Position numbers and translations under genes: made by a program | NCBI RefSeq assembly: GCF_008080435.1 | Contig: NZ_VRKN01000003.1 | Coordinates: 372,001-436,000, forward strand | Length of the DNA stretch: 64,000 nt | Reading direction: 5' to 3' | From: Enterobacter asburiae | Lineage (GTDB): Bacteria; Pseudomonadota; Gammaproteobacteria; Enterobacterales; Enterobacteriaceae | The notes under the pieces: model-generated | Database searches by the model: none | What the model was told of the DNA's origin: nothing | Seen by the model: only the letters and a program-made list of their open reading frames with translations | Shown: in pieces, positions 30,831 to 40,687 of the stretch | Layout of the letters: each line of letters starts with the position of its first letter | Numbering within the stretch: the first letter of the stretch is position 1

Positions 30831-31769
30831 ATGGCGCACTCCCATTCCCACTCACACTCTCCCGGCAACGACAACGCGAAGCGACTTCTGCTGGCCTTTG
30901 GCGTTACGGCAACGTTTATGGTTATCGAGGTCATTGGCGGCCTGGTTTCCGGCTCTCTGGCACTTCTGGCTGATGCCGGACATATGCTGACCGATGCCGC
31001 AGCGCTGCTCTTCGCTCTGCTGGCGGTGCAGTTTGCGCGTCGTCCTCCGAATGCGCGCCATACCTTCGGCTGGCTGAGGCTGACAACCCTTGCTGCGTTT
31101 GTTAACGCCATTGCGCTGGTAGTCATTACCGTTCTTATCGTCTGGGAGGCCGTACAGCGCTTCAGACACCCGCAGCCGATCGCCGGGGCAACAATGATGG
31201 TGATTGCCGTGGCAGGGCTGCTGGCGAATATCCTGGCCTTCTGGATTTTGCACCGCGGCAGCGGGGAAAAGAACCTCAACGTACGCGCTGCAGCTCTGCA
31301 TGTTCTGGGTGATTTGCTCGGTTCAGTCGGGGCGATTGTCGCCGCGCTGGTGATTCTCTACACCGGCTGGACGCCTGTCGATCCAATTCTGTCCGTGCTG
31401 GTGTCATGTCTGGTCTTGCGCAGCGCCTGGCGGCTACTGAAGGAGAGCGTGAATGAACTGCTTGAAGGGGCACCGGCATCGATGGATATTGACGAACTGA
31501 AGCGCAACCTGCGCCGTTCAGTCCCGGAAGTACGCAATGTTCATCATGTGCACGTCTGGCTGGTGGGGGAAAAACCGGTCATGACGCTGCACGTCCAGGT
31601 GATCCCGCCTCACGACCACGATGCGCTGCTTGAACGCATCCAGCACTTTCTTGAACATCACTACGAAATTGGCCATGCCACCATCCAGATGGAGTATCAG
31701 CCCTGTAACGGGCCGGACTGCTACCTGAACGAGGCGCAGTCCGGACATTCAGATCATCACCACCACTAG
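30831..31769 (+). CDS. zitB: Zinc efflux transporter ZitB (cation diffusion facilitator)
   Basis: ZitB exports Zn2+ in exchange for protons across the inner membrane. The 312-residue protein has six predicted membrane helices, the HSHSHSHS cluster at the N-terminus and SDHHHH at the C-terminus, and the CDF metal-site aspartates in [12 protein letters not shown] and [12 protein letters not shown]. The cytosolic ferredoxin-like domain begins near residue 210. Its 3' end overlaps the pnuC 3' end by 4 bp (CTAG). Confidence 0.96.
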   Translation: MAHSHSHSHSPGNDNAKRLLLAFGVTATFMVIEVIGGLVSGSLALLADAGHMLTDAAALLFALLAVQFARRPPNARHTFGWLRLTTLAAFVNAIALVVITVLIVWEAVQRFRHPQPIAGATMMVIAVAGLLANILAFWILHRGSGEKNLNVRAAALHVLGDLLGSVGAIVAALVILYTGWTPVDPILSVLVSCLVLRSAWRLLKESVNELLEGAPASMDIDELKRNLRRSVPEVRNVHHVHVWLVGEKPVMTLHVQVIPPHDHDALLERIQHFLEHHYEIGHATIQMEYQPCNGPDCYLNEAQSGHSDHHHH

Positions 31770-32485
31770 CTGGAAAGCGCGTGAGAACCTCGCTCACGCG
31801 CGCTGTTAATCCACATCCGGCTGCCGTTCAGCGCGATGAAGGTCAGCAGCAGATATTCCAGCGACATCGCATAGACGCCCTGCAGGGCGAAGATCGCCAC
31901 GCTAATCACATTGATGATGACCCAAAGCAGCCAGTTCTCAACGTATTTACGGGTCATCAGGATCATCGCCGCAATCGACAGCACCATCATGCAGGAATCC
32001 CAGAACGGGAAGGCATCCGGCTGGAGCACTGGCATCGTCACGTTCAGGCCGAAACCTGACATGACCGAAACGGCAACGCGGGTCAGGAACGCAAACACCG
32101 GGTTGATATAGGCGGTCATAAAACCAATGGCAACCACGCAGGCAACAAACCAGGCGATGGCTTTCGGCAAGGGAAGCCAGCGGATTTGAAGCTCAGCCTC
32201 CTGCTGGCTGTTCTGACGTGACCACGCGTACCAGCCGTAAATATTGGCGGCGAAGAAGAACAGCTGCAAAAGCAGGCTGGCGTACAGTTGGATCTGGAAG
32301 AAGATAATCGCAAACAGCGTAACGTTAATCAGCCCGAACGCATAATTGCTGATTTTCTCCAGGCTTGCCAGCCAGATACAGAGTAATCCCGCCAGCGTGC
32401 CAACGGCCTCAATCCATGACAGGTCATAGCCACCTGCACCAATCGGTATATGAACCAGAATGTTCTGCGTGCTAAAAAAATCCAT
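31766..32485 (-). CDS. pnuC: Nicotinamide riboside transporter PnuC
   Basis: PnuC brings nicotinamide riboside across the inner membrane by facilitated diffusion linked to cytosolic phosphorylation. The 239-residue protein has seven to eight hydrophobic helices and the conserved WYAWSR and WxxxN-type segment near [11 protein letters not shown]. The start at 32485 (MDFFSTQNI) matches E. coli; the upstream frame extension overlaps nadA. It follows nadA by 22 bp in the NadR-controlled operon. Confidence 0.96.
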   Translation of the reverse strand: MDFFSTQNILVHIPIGAGGYDLSWIEAVGTLAGLLCIWLASLEKISNYAFGLINVTLFAIIFFQIQLYASLLLQLFFFAANIYGWYAWSRQNSQQEAELQIRWLPLPKAIAWFVACVVAIGFMTAYINPVFAFLTRVAVSVMSGFGLNVTMPVLQPDAFPFWDSCMMVLSIAAMILMTRKYVENWLLWVIINVISVAIFALQGVYAMSLEYLLLTFIALNGSRMWINSARERGSHALSS

Positions 32486-32507
32486 CTTTTCCCCGTGGCG
32501 TTTTGAA

Positions 32508-33551
32508 TTAAGTACGTAGTGTAGCCGCAAAATCCAGCATGCGGTTAAGCGGAATTAACGCACCTTCACGCAGGGCGGCATCCACATGGATTTCATGCGC
32601 TGCACCGCCTGTCTCGAGCCCTTCGGCAATGGCCTTCAGGCCGTTCATCGCCATCCACGGGCAATGCGCACAGCTGCGACACGTTGCGCCCTCACCCGCA
32701 GTTGGCGCTTCAAGGAGCTCTTTCTCCGGCACGGCCTGCTGCATCTTATAGAAGATACCGCGATCGGTCGCCACGATGAGCTGCTTGTTAGGTAACGTCC
32801 TGGCCGCGTTGATAAGCTGGCTGGTTGAGCCCACAGCATCCGCCATGTCGACTATCGACTGCGGTGATTCAGGGTGAACAAGAATAGCGGCGTCAGGATA
32901 AAGTGCCTTCATGCGCGCCAGCGCCTGGGTTTTGAATTCGTCATGCACAATGCAGGCGCCCTGCCAGCAGAGAACGTCAGCCCCCGTCTGCTTCTGGACA
33001 TAATTTCCAAGATGACGGTCAGGTGCCCAGATAATTTTCTCACCCAGGCTATCCAGATGTTCAATCAGCTCAACGGCGATGCTGGAGGTGACAACCCAGT
33101 CTGCCCGCGCTTTTACCGCCGCAGAGGTGTTGGCGTAGACCACCACGGTCCGGTCAGGATGAGCGTCACAGAAGGCCGTGAATTCGTCAATCGGGCAGCC
33201 CAGATCCAGCGAACATTCCGCATTGAGCGTCGGCATCAGAATGGTTTTTTCAGGGCTGAGAATTTTTGCCGTTTCACCCATAAAACGCACGCCAGCGACC
33301 AGCAGCGTGGAAGCGGGATGTCTTGCACCGAAGCGTGCCATCTCCAGTGAGTCAGAAATACAGCCTCCGGTCTCTTCCGCCAGTTGCTGAATTTCCGGGT
33401 CGGTGTAGTAATGGGCCACCATCACCGCATCTCGTTCTTTGAGAAGACGTTTGATCTTCTCGCGATAGAATTGCTTTTCATCCTGGCTCAGCGGGACAGG
33501 TTTTGGCGGAAACGGATAGATTGCGGCTTCAGGATCAAACATCACACTCAT
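32508..33551 (-). CDS. nadA: Quinolinate synthase
   Basis: NadA condenses iminoaspartate with dihydroxyacetone phosphate to quinolinate for NAD synthesis, using a [4Fe-4S] cluster. The three cluster cysteines C113, C200 and C297 (the last in CRSCAHCPW) are at the E. coli positions. The start at 33551 ([10 protein letters not shown]) matches E. coli and gives 347 residues; a longer frame starts at 33599. First gene of nadA-pnuC. Confidence 0.97.
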   Translation of the reverse strand: MSVMFDPEAAIYPFPPKPVPLSQDEKQFYREKIKRLLKERDAVMVAHYYTDPEIQQLAEETGGCISDSLEMARFGARHPASTLLVAGVRFMGETAKILSPEKTILMPTLNAECSLDLGCPIDEFTAFCDAHPDRTVVVYANTSAAVKARADWVVTSSIAVELIEHLDSLGEKIIWAPDRHLGNYVQKQTGADVLCWQGACIVHDEFKTQALARMKALYPDAAILVHPESPQSIVDMADAVGSTSQLINAARTLPNKQLIVATDRGIFYKMQQAVPEKELLEAPTAGEGATCRSCAHCPWMAMNGLKAIAEGLETGGAAHEIHVDAALREGALIPLNRMLDFAATLRT

Positions 33552-33624
33552 TATGGCTTCTCGTTTTACTGGCTTAACAATATTGCCTTTCTTTTGCATG
33601 ACATAGCAAAACGCGTGGCAATTG

Positions 33625-33642
33625 TGTTTTGTATACTAAACA
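33625..33642. promoter_or_regulatory. NadR box upstream of nadA
   Basis: TGTTTT-N6-TAAACA fits the NadR palindrome (TGTTTA-N6-TAAACA) with one mismatch, 74 bp upstream of nadA. NadR represses nadA-pnuC when NAD is sufficient. Confidence 0.85.
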
Positions 33643-33707
33643 AGATAGCGAATATGAGAGGAAAAGTCACCGGAAATAGGTGCGGATAGCATTTGTAGGC
33701 AGATAGC

Positions 33708-33732
33708 AAAAAGGCGCCTTTAGGGCGCCTTT
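33708..33732 (-). terminator. Terminator of the tRNA operon
   Basis: On the minus strand, AAAGGCGCCC and GGCGCC form a stem followed by TTTTT, seven bases after the last tRNA gene. Confidence 0.85.
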
Positions 33733-33738
33733 CTACAC

Positions 33739-33814
33739 TGGTGGGTCGTGCAGGATTCGAACCTGCGACCAATTGATTAAAAGTCAACTGCTCTACCAAC
33801 TGAGCTAACGACCC
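33739..33814 (-). tRNA. tRNA-Lys(TTT)
   Basis: The minus strand reads GGGTCGTTAGC at the 5' end and ACGACCCACCA at the 3' end with CCA encoded. The anticodon loop CTTTTAA gives anticodon TTT. The 76-nt gene is identical to the copies at 33839, 33960 and 34241. Confidence 0.97.
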
Positions 33815-33838
33815 CTTGCGGGATTTATTTCTTCGAAG

Positions 33839-33914
33839 TGGTGGGTCGTGCAGGATTCGAACCTGCGACCAATTGATTAAAAGTCAACTGCTCTACCAAC
33901 TGAGCTAACGACCC
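33839..33914 (-). tRNA. tRNA-Lys(TTT)
   Basis: Identical 76-nt copy with encoded CCA and anticodon TTT. It is 24 bp from the copy at 33739-33814 in the same operon. Confidence 0.97.
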
Positions 33915-33959
33915 GTTCGGGTGCTGACTTCGAAGATTTTACTCGGTACCACTTTTAAG

Positions 33960-34035
33960 TGGTGGGTCGTGCAGGATTCGAACCTGCGACCAATTGATTA
34001 AAAGTCAACTGCTCTACCAACTGAGCTAACGACCC
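33960..34035 (-). tRNA. tRNA-Lys(TTT)
   Basis: Identical 76-nt copy with encoded CCA and anticodon TTT. It lies 3 bp after the tRNA-Val gene in transcription order, like lysW after valT in E. coli. Confidence 0.97.
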
Positions 34036-34038
34036 GAG

Positions 34039-34114
34039 TGGTGGGTGATGACGGGCTCGAACCGCCGACCCCCTCCGTGTAAAGGAGATGCTCTACCAAC
34101 TGAGCTAATCACCC
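34039..34114 (-). tRNA. tRNA-Val(TAC)
   Basis: The 76-nt minus-strand gene starts GGGTGATTAGCTCAG and ends ATCACCCACCA. The anticodon loop TTTACAC gives anticodon TAC. All four stems pair, including G-T wobbles at the top of the anticodon stem and in the T stem. It shares the 20-nt stretch from TTAGC to AGAGCA with the neighbouring tRNA-Lys genes, and its anticodon arm and T loop differ from the E. coli valT sequence as remembered. Confidence 0.95.
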
Positions 34115-34140
34115 ACTCTGTACTGCCGGTATGCGTTAAG

Positions 34141-34240
34141 TGGTGGGTCGTGCAGGATGACTCGGCTTCGCCTCGCCCTACGGGCCGTTGCTGACGCAAC
34201 GTTATCCTTCACGTTTTACTACTACTTCCACCTGACTTAG
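34141..34240 (-). repeat. Duplicated tRNA-Lys 3' end plus hairpin spacer
   Basis: 34141-34158 repeats the last 18 nt of tRNA-Lys on the minus strand (ATCCTGCACGACCCACCA) without the rest of the gene. Upstream of it in transcription (34159-34240) lies a structured spacer with GTTGCGTCAGCAAC and GGCGAAGCC hairpins. The arrangement resembles rtT-type repeats of tRNA operons, in which spacer units carry a copy of the tRNA 3' end. It lies between the first tRNA-Lys and tRNA-Val. Confidence 0.75.
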
Positions 34241-34316
34241 TGGTGGGTCGTGCAGGATTCGAACCTGCGACCAATTGATTAAAAGTCAACTGCTCTACCA
34301 ACTGAGCTAACGACCC
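34241..34316 (-). tRNA. tRNA-Lys(TTT), first gene of the operon
   Basis: Identical 76-nt copy with encoded CCA and anticodon TTT. It is the promoter-proximal gene, corresponding to lysT in E. coli. The operon here has five tRNAs; E. coli K-12 has seven at this locus. Confidence 0.97.
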
Positions 34317-34366
34317 ACTTTTACGCTGTTTTCACGTTGTTTGATATCCCGTGGCAACGGCGGCAT

Positions 34367-34394
34367 ATATTACTGATTTAAGAATTCAGCGCAA
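34367..34394 (-). promoter_or_regulatory. Probable promoter of the tRNA-Lys/Val operon
   Basis: On the minus strand, TTGCGC (34394-34389) and TAATAT (34372-34367) are 16 bp apart, followed by a GC-rich stretch (GCCGCCG). This spacing and the GC-rich discriminator are typical of stringently controlled stable-RNA promoters. The -35 match is only moderate. Confidence 0.5.
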
Positions 34395-34442
34395 CAAAAA
34401 TTTCGATGAAGATCACTTAACTGCTTACGAATCATGCTGCAC

Positions 34443-34468
34443 GACCAGAAATAACGCGATTTCTGGTC
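34443..34468. other. Palindromic hairpin between cpoB and the tRNA operon
   Basis: GACCAGAAAT and ATTTCTGGTC form a perfect 10-bp stem around a 6-nt loop, just after the cpoB stop. There is no T-tract, so it may be a processing or 3'-end stabilising hairpin rather than an intrinsic terminator. Confidence 0.6.
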
Positions 34469-34477
34469 ATGCGATAA

Positions 34478-35272
34478 TCATCCCATCGAATTCAGACGTT
34501 TTTGCGCCTGCTTAGCACCTTCGGTACCCGGGAATTTAGAGACCACCTGCTGATAAACCGCTTTGGCTTTCGCAGTGTCGCCTTTGTCCTGCATGATGAC
34601 GCCCACTTTGTACATCGCATCAGGCGCTTTTGGCGATTTCGGGTAATTTTTTACCACGGAGGCAAAATAAAACGCCGCATCGTCCTTTTTACCCTTGTTG
34701 TAATTCAGCTGACCGAGCCAGTAATTCGCATTTGGCTGATAAGTGGAATCAGGGTATTTCTTAACAAAGCTCTGAAACGCAGCAAGCGCCTCATCCTGAC
34801 GAGATTGATCCTGCACCAGGGCAATGGCCGCGTTGTAATCTGTATTCGCGTCACCGCTCTGTACAGGCGCACCTGTTGAAGCAGAAGCATCCGCAGCCGG
34901 AGCTGATGTCGCCGCACCGCTCTGATCGCCCGCGGCTTGCTGTGCTTGTGCTGCTGCACCACCGCTGCTCAGGCTATCCATCTGCAGCAAAATCTGCTTC
35001 TGACGTTCCACAACCTGGTTCAACTGATACTGGCTTTCCTGAATCTGGCCGCGGAGAGAGTCAATATCGTTTTGGTTATCGGAAAGTTGTTGCTGGAGTT
35101 GGGTTAAAAGCTGGCTGTGAGCGTTAGAAATACGCTCGAGTTGAGTGACCCGGTCTTCTACCGAGCCTGAGCCGACACTACTGATTGGTGCCTGAGCAAA
35201 AGCGGCCCAGGGGGCCGCTATTCCAACCAGTAACGACAGACTCAACAGATGATGTCTGAAGTTACTGCTCAT
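34478..35272 (-). CDS. cpoB: CpoB, Tol-Pal coordinator of cell-division peptidoglycan synthesis
   Basis: CpoB (YbgF) is a periplasmic protein that links PBP1B activity to Tol-Pal during outer-membrane constriction. It has a signal peptide (about residues 1-26, AFA cut), a trimerising coiled coil (about 36-100, VTQLERISNAHSQLLTQLQ), an Ala/Ser/Gln-rich linker (about 100-140) and C-terminal TPR repeats (about 143-264). The protein is 264 residues. It follows pal by 9 bp as the last Tol-Pal gene. Confidence 0.96.
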   Translation of the reverse strand: MSSNFRHHLLSLSLLVGIAAPWAAFAQAPISSVGSGSVEDRVTQLERISNAHSQLLTQLQQQLSDNQNDIDSLRGQIQESQYQLNQVVERQKQILLQMDSLSSGGAAAQAQQAAGDQSGAATSAPAADASASTGAPVQSGDANTDYNAAIALVQDQSRQDEALAAFQSFVKKYPDSTYQPNANYWLGQLNYNKGKKDDAAFYFASVVKNYPKSPKAPDAMYKVGVIMQDKGDTAKAKAVYQQVVSKFPGTEGAKQAQKRLNSMG

Positions 35273-35281
35273 GCAATTCTC

Positions 35282-35827
<546 letters not shown>

Positions 35828-35838
35828 TTAATTATTAT

Positions 35839-37131
35839 TTACAGATACGGCGACCAGGCAGGTGATTTTACCTGTCCATCAGTTGCCGGAATACGCGCTT
35901 TGAAACGCCCATCTGTAGAAACCAGATTCAGCACAGATCCCATCCCCTGAGAAGAGCTGTAGATTACCATCGTGCCGTTAGGTGCCAGACTTGGCGTTTC
36001 ATCCAGGAACGTTGACGACAGAACTTGAACGCCACCCGCTACCAGATCTTGTTTGGCAATGTGCTGCTGCCCACCGTTGGAGCTCACCATTACCATAAAT
36101 TTACCGTCGCTGCTCACGTCTGCGTTCTGGTTCTGCGAACCTTCCCAGGTAATACGCTGCGGAGCACCGCCGTTGATGTTGACTTTATAGATTTGTGGAC
36201 GGCCAGCCTGGTCAGAGGTAAACGCCAGGTTTTGACTGTCCGGGAACCATGAAGGTTCGGTGTTGTTGCTGCGACCGTCGGTCACCTGACGGATCTGGCC
36301 AGAGCCAATGTCCATCACGTACAGGTTCAGGCTACCGGTTTTTGACAGCGCAAAGGCCAGTTTAGACCCGTCCGGAGAGAAGGAAGGCGCACCGTTGTGA
36401 CGTGGGAAAGACGCCACCTGACGAACAGCACCGTTTGCCAGCGTCTGGATAACCAGCGCTGAACGGCCGCTTTCGAAGGTGACATAGGCCAGTTTAGAAC
36501 CGTCCGGAGACCAGGCTGGAGACATCAACGGCTGTGAAGAACGTTTCACCAGGAACTGGTTATAGCCGTCGTAGTCAGATACGCGCAGCTCATACGGGAA
36601 CTGACCACCGTTGGTCTGCACCACATAAGCAATACGGGTACGGAACGCCCCTTTAATGCCGGTCAGTTTTTCAAATACCGCATCGCTGGCAGCGTGTGCC
36701 GCGTAGCGCAGGTACTGCTTAGTGACCTTGTAAGAGTTCTGTGCCAGAACGGTACCCGGTGCACCGCCGGTATCCACCAGCTGCCAGGCCACGTTGTAAG
36801 AGCCGTCCGGGTTAGGCGTAACCTGACCCACAACCACGGCATCAATACCCAGTGCAGACCATGCTGCAGGCTGTACTTCCTGCGCGCTACCCGGCTGCTG
36901 AGGCAGGCGAGAACGATCTAACGGGTTGAATTTACCGCTGTTACGCAGGTCAGCCGCCACGATGCCACCGGCATCTTCAGGTGCAGCGCCAGGACCGGCC
37001 CACTGGAACGGAACAACACCGATTGGGCGTGCCGAGTCCACCCCCTGGGTGATCTCGATACGTACTTCTGCGTGCAGTACTGCTGCCCACAGCATTAAAA
37101 AACCAAATGCTACACGTAATGCCTGCTTCAT
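35839..37131 (-). CDS. tolB: Tol-Pal translocation protein TolB
   Basis: TolB is a periplasmic beta-propeller that shuttles between Pal and TolA. It has a signal peptide (cut near LHA, residue 21), an N-terminal domain (about 22-160) and a six-bladed propeller with repeated [18 protein letters not shown] motifs (about 165-430). The second of two adjacent ATGs (37131) is preferred on ribosome-site spacing (AGGGAG) and gives 430 residues as in E. coli. Confidence 0.97.
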   Translation of the reverse strand: MKQALRVAFGFLMLWAAVLHAEVRIEITQGVDSARPIGVVPFQWAGPGAAPEDAGGIVAADLRNSGKFNPLDRSRLPQQPGSAQEVQPAAWSALGIDAVVVGQVTPNPDGSYNVAWQLVDTGGAPGTVLAQNSYKVTKQYLRYAAHAASDAVFEKLTGIKGAFRTRIAYVVQTNGGQFPYELRVSDYDGYNQFLVKRSSQPLMSPAWSPDGSKLAYVTFESGRSALVIQTLANGAVRQVASFPRHNGAPSFSPDGSKLAFALSKTGSLNLYVMDIGSGQIRQVTDGRSNNTEPSWFPDSQNLAFTSDQAGRPQIYKVNINGGAPQRITWEGSQNQNADVSSDGKFMVMVSSNGGQQHIAKQDLVAGGVQVLSSTFLDETPSLAPNGTMVIYSSSQGMGSVLNLVSTDGRFKARIPATDGQVKSPAWSPYL

Positions 37132-37234
37132 CATATCTCCCTTATCCGGGTAACCTTACCCACGATAATTTAGCAGAATGTTAACAAACTCAAATAGACA
37201 AAACTACCAGAACCCTGTGACTAAACCTGGTCTA

Positions 37235-37259
37235 TTTTTCCCCGTTTGCACGGGGAAAA
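37235..37259. other. Hairpin in the tolA-tolB gap
   Basis: TTTTCCCCGT and ACGGGGAAAA form a perfect stem with a short loop, 6 bp upstream of the tolA stop side of the 134-bp gap. Neither strand has a long T-tract after it; it may attenuate or protect the mRNA between tolA and tolB. Confidence 0.5.
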
Positions 37260-37265
37260 TGTAAC

Positions 37266-38567
37266 TTAAGGTTTGAAGTCCAGCGGCGCATTTTTGAAGA
37301 CTTCGTAAACGGCCTGAGACGGCGGTTTAGGCATCTTCGCCTGACGCGCTGCAGCCAGGGCCGCAGTACATAAAGCCGGGTCGCCACCTTCAGACTTAAT
37401 ATCCAGCAGCATGCCGTCCGGAGCCAGTTTTATACGCAACGTACACGTTTTACCGGTATAGGAAGACGCATCATAGAATCGGCTTTCAATAGCGGATTTA
37501 ATCTGCGCGGCATAACCGTTGATTTCAGCCCCAGTCGCACCGTTACTCTTAGTGTTACCACTTCCCGTCGGCGCTGCGTTGTTTCCTTTCGCCCCACCGC
37601 CCGTTTTCGGTGCATTCTTACCGGAACTCAAATCGCCCAGCAGATCGTCAACCCCTGCGGCAGCGGCAGCTTTTTCAGCGGCGGCAGCCTTCTTCGCAGC
37701 GGCTTTTTCAGCTGCTGCTTTCTTATCGGCAGCGGCCTTCTCAGCTGCAGCTTTTTTGTCAGCAGCGGCTTTTTCTGCAGCGGCTGCTTTTTCTGCTGCT
37801 GCTTTCTCAGCAGCAGCCGCTTTCTTCGCGGCCTCGGCAGCAGCTTTCTTCTCTGCTTCCTGAGCGGCTTTCTTCGCGGTTTCGGCTTCAGCTTTCTTCT
37901 GAGCATCAGCAGCGGCTTTCTTCGCGGCTTCCGCTTCAGCTTTCTTCTGAGCATCAGCAGCGGCTTTCTTCGCGGCTTCCGCCTCAGCTTTCTTCTGAGC
38001 ATCAGCAGCGGCTTTCTTCGCCGCTTCCGCTTCAGCTTTCTTCTGAGCATCGGCAGCGGCTTTCTTCGCCGCTTCTGCCGCTAATTTTGCCTGGGCATCA
38101 GCCTGTGCTTTCGCGTCCGCTGCGGCTTTTGCTGCCGCCTCTTCCGCCTGCTTTTGCTGTTCCTGTGCTTTCTTCGCGGCCTCTTCGGCTTGTTTCTGCT
38201 GTTCCGCCTGCTCTTTCGCGGCTTCCTGCGCCTGCAAACGTTCTTTCTCAAGCTGCTTCAGACGCTCCTGCTCTGCGGCCTGCTTTTCACGCAGTTCTTC
38301 CGCCTGCTGTTGCGACTGTTTTTCACGCTGCTCTTCAGCCCGTTTGGCACTCGCCTTCTGCTGTTGTTCGCGATTATAGTTCTGTACTACCGCACCGGGA
38401 TCCACCATCACGGCGTCAATGGAAGACCCTCCACCGCCGCCGGCTGATGCATCAATATGCTCGTCGAACGAACTCCAGATCAGCGCTGCAAAGAGAATAA
38501 CGTGCAGCACTGCGGAGACGATTATCGCTCGCTTAAGCTTGTCGTTCTGTTCGGTTGCCTTTGACAC
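37266..38567 (-). CDS. tolA: Tol-Pal inner-membrane protein TolA
   Basis: TolA spans the periplasm and passes proton-motive energy from TolQR to Pal-TolB. The 433-residue protein has one membrane helix (about 14-34), a very long Ala/Lys/Glu-rich helical domain (about 48-310) and a globular C-terminal domain (about 340-433). It is slightly longer than E. coli TolA (421), mostly through the helical repeats. It is separated from tolB by 134 bp, where a tolB promoter is expected. Confidence 0.97.
   Translation of the reverse strand: MSKATEQNDKLKRAIIVSAVLHVILFAALIWSSFDEHIDASAGGGGGSSIDAVMVDPGAVVQNYNREQQQKASAKRAEEQREKQSQQQAEELREKQAAEQERLKQLEKERLQAQEAAKEQAEQQKQAEEAAKKAQEQQKQAEEAAAKAAADAKAQADAQAKLAAEAAKKAAADAQKKAEAEAAKKAAADAQKKAEAEAAKKAAADAQKKAEAEAAKKAAADAQKKAEAETAKKAAQEAEKKAAAEAAKKAAAAEKAAAEKAAAAEKAAADKKAAAEKAAADKKAAAEKAAAKKAAAAEKAAAAAGVDDLLGDLSSGKNAPKTGGGAKGNNAAPTGSGNTKSNGATGAEINGYAAQIKSAIESRFYDASSYTGKTCTLRIKLAPDGMLLDIKSEGGDPALCTAALAAARQAKMPKPPSQAVYEVFKNAPLDFKP
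37870..38085 (-). repeat. 48-bp tandem repeats inside tolA
   Basis: Four near-identical copies encode the 16-residue unit KKAAADAQKKAEAEAA. Neighbouring copies differ by only a few bases, so copy number can vary by slippage or recombination without changing frame. Confidence 0.85.
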
Positions 38568-38595
38568 TATCGGTTCCCAAAAACTACGCGGATGA

Positions 38596-39024
38596 TCAAA
38601 TAGGTTGGGTCATTAAGCCAACTGACTTAACACCCGCACTATGTAGCAAGTTCAGCGCTTTAATAATTTCATCGTAGGGTACGTCTTTCGCGCCACCGAT
38701 TAAGAAGACCGTTTTCGGATTTGACTCCAGGCGACGCTGCGCTTCAGCAATAACCTGCTCAGGTGGCAGCTGATCCATTCGATCTTTTTCTACCACAACG
38801 CTGTATTGCCCCACGCCGGAAACCTCAATGATAACCGGAGGATCGTCATTGGTGCTCACCGCCTGTGATTCTGTCGCATCCGGCAGATCCACTTCCACGC
38901 TCTGGGTAATGATTGGCGCTGTCGCCATGAAGATCAGCAGCAGTACCAACAGGACGTCCAGCAGTGGAACGATATTGATTTCGGACTTGAGCTCGCGACG
39001 ACCTCGTCCACGCGATCTGGCCAT
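38596..39024 (-). CDS. tolR: Tol-Pal proton-channel protein TolR
   Basis: TolR forms the TolQ5R2-type stator that uses the proton-motive force to energise TolA. The 142-residue protein has a single N-terminal helix (about 18-40) with the essential aspartate D23 in PLLDVLLVLLLIF, and a periplasmic peptidoglycan-binding domain. It ends 28 bp before tolA. Confidence 0.98.
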   Translation of the reverse strand: MARSRGRGRRELKSEINIVPLLDVLLVLLLIFMATAPIITQSVEVDLPDATESQAVSTNDDPPVIIEVSGVGQYSVVVEKDRMDQLPPEQVIAEAQRRLESNPKTVFLIGGAKDVPYDEIIKALNLLHSAGVKSVGLMTQPI

Positions 39025-39027
39025 GGT

Positions 39028-40121
<1,094 letters not shown>

Positions 40122-40224
40122 TTTACATCCCGGTAATGCAACAAAAGTTAATGCTTTTAAACTTCGCTACTATACGCGCGGGAAAGAGGGTTGGGAATGG
40201 GAGAAAGTAAACGGAGAGTAAATT

Positions 40225-40252
40225 TTTATGGGCTCGGGTAAGCCCATAACGT
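40225..40252. other. Hairpin between ybgE and ybgC
   Basis: TTATGGGCT and AGCCCATAA form a stem of about 8-9 bp. On the minus strand it is followed by A-rich, not T-rich, sequence, so it is not a classic terminator. It separates the cyd and tol transcription units. Confidence 0.5.
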
Positions 40253-40269
40253 TAACGGACATTTCTTAT

Positions 40270-40560
40270 TCAGAAGAAGAAGAAAATCAAACCGGCGAGA
40301 AGCACCAGATCGGCAATCAGCGGGCAAAAAATTCCCTGCCAGTGAACGGCTTTCGGACGAAAGCCCACGCCGTGGATCACACCTGCGCACACCGCCCACA
40401 TAATGAGGAAGCCATGCCAGATTTCAAGCTCGCTGGTTTTCGCTGCAAAGCGCGAAGGGTCCCAGAAGATACAACCTGCCAGCAGTAATGCCATCACTAA
40501 AGAAAGCGCCCGTAACGGGCGCTTATCCATTACCGCATATAACGTTGCGATAATGTTCAT
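40270..40560 (-). CDS. ybgE: YbgE, cyd-operon membrane protein
   Basis: This 96-residue protein has three hydrophobic segments (about 14-35, 48-65, 78-96) and is always found with cydABX. Its function is not settled; a role in cytochrome bd biogenesis or stability has been suggested. The start overlaps the cydX stop by one base (TAATG). Confidence 0.93.
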   Translation of the reverse strand: MNIIATLYAVMDKRPLRALSLVMALLLAGCIFWDPSRFAAKTSELEIWHGFLIMWAVCAGVIHGVGFRPKAVHWQGIFCPLIADLVLLAGLIFFFF

Positions 40561-40673
40561 TAGTGTTTTTCTTCACCCGCTTTGGTCGCTTCTACGTGCT
40601 CAAGCGCCAGGGCAGTGATGACACCAAATGCACAGGCAAGAAGCGTCCCTAAAATCCATGCGAAATACCACAT
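40560..40673 (-). CDS. cydX: CydX, small subunit of cytochrome bd-I
   Basis: The 37-residue protein begins MWYFAWILGTLLACAFGV and has a single membrane helix followed by a charged tail (AGEEKH). It corresponds to E. coli CydX, which is needed for stable heme-loaded cytochrome bd. It lies 14 bp after cydB, with AAGGAGCTGA before its ATG. Confidence 0.97.
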   Translation of the reverse strand: MWYFAWILGTLLACAFGVITALALEHVEATKAGEEKH

Positions 40674-40687
40674 ATTCAGCTCCTTAC

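Noticed and set aside
34141..34158. Attachment site (attL/attR) of an integrated element
   Set aside because: The tRNA 3' end copy is only about 80 bp from an intact gene inside the operon and there is no integrase or foreign DNA between them.
33739..34316. Regularly spaced repeats resembling a CRISPR array
   Set aside because: The repeats are 76-bp tRNA-Lys genes with intact cloverleaf pairing and uneven spacers; no cas genes are present.
37610..38500. 296-codon Leu/Arg-rich open frame antisense to tolA
   Set aside because: It results from the Ala/Lys repeats of tolA read backwards.
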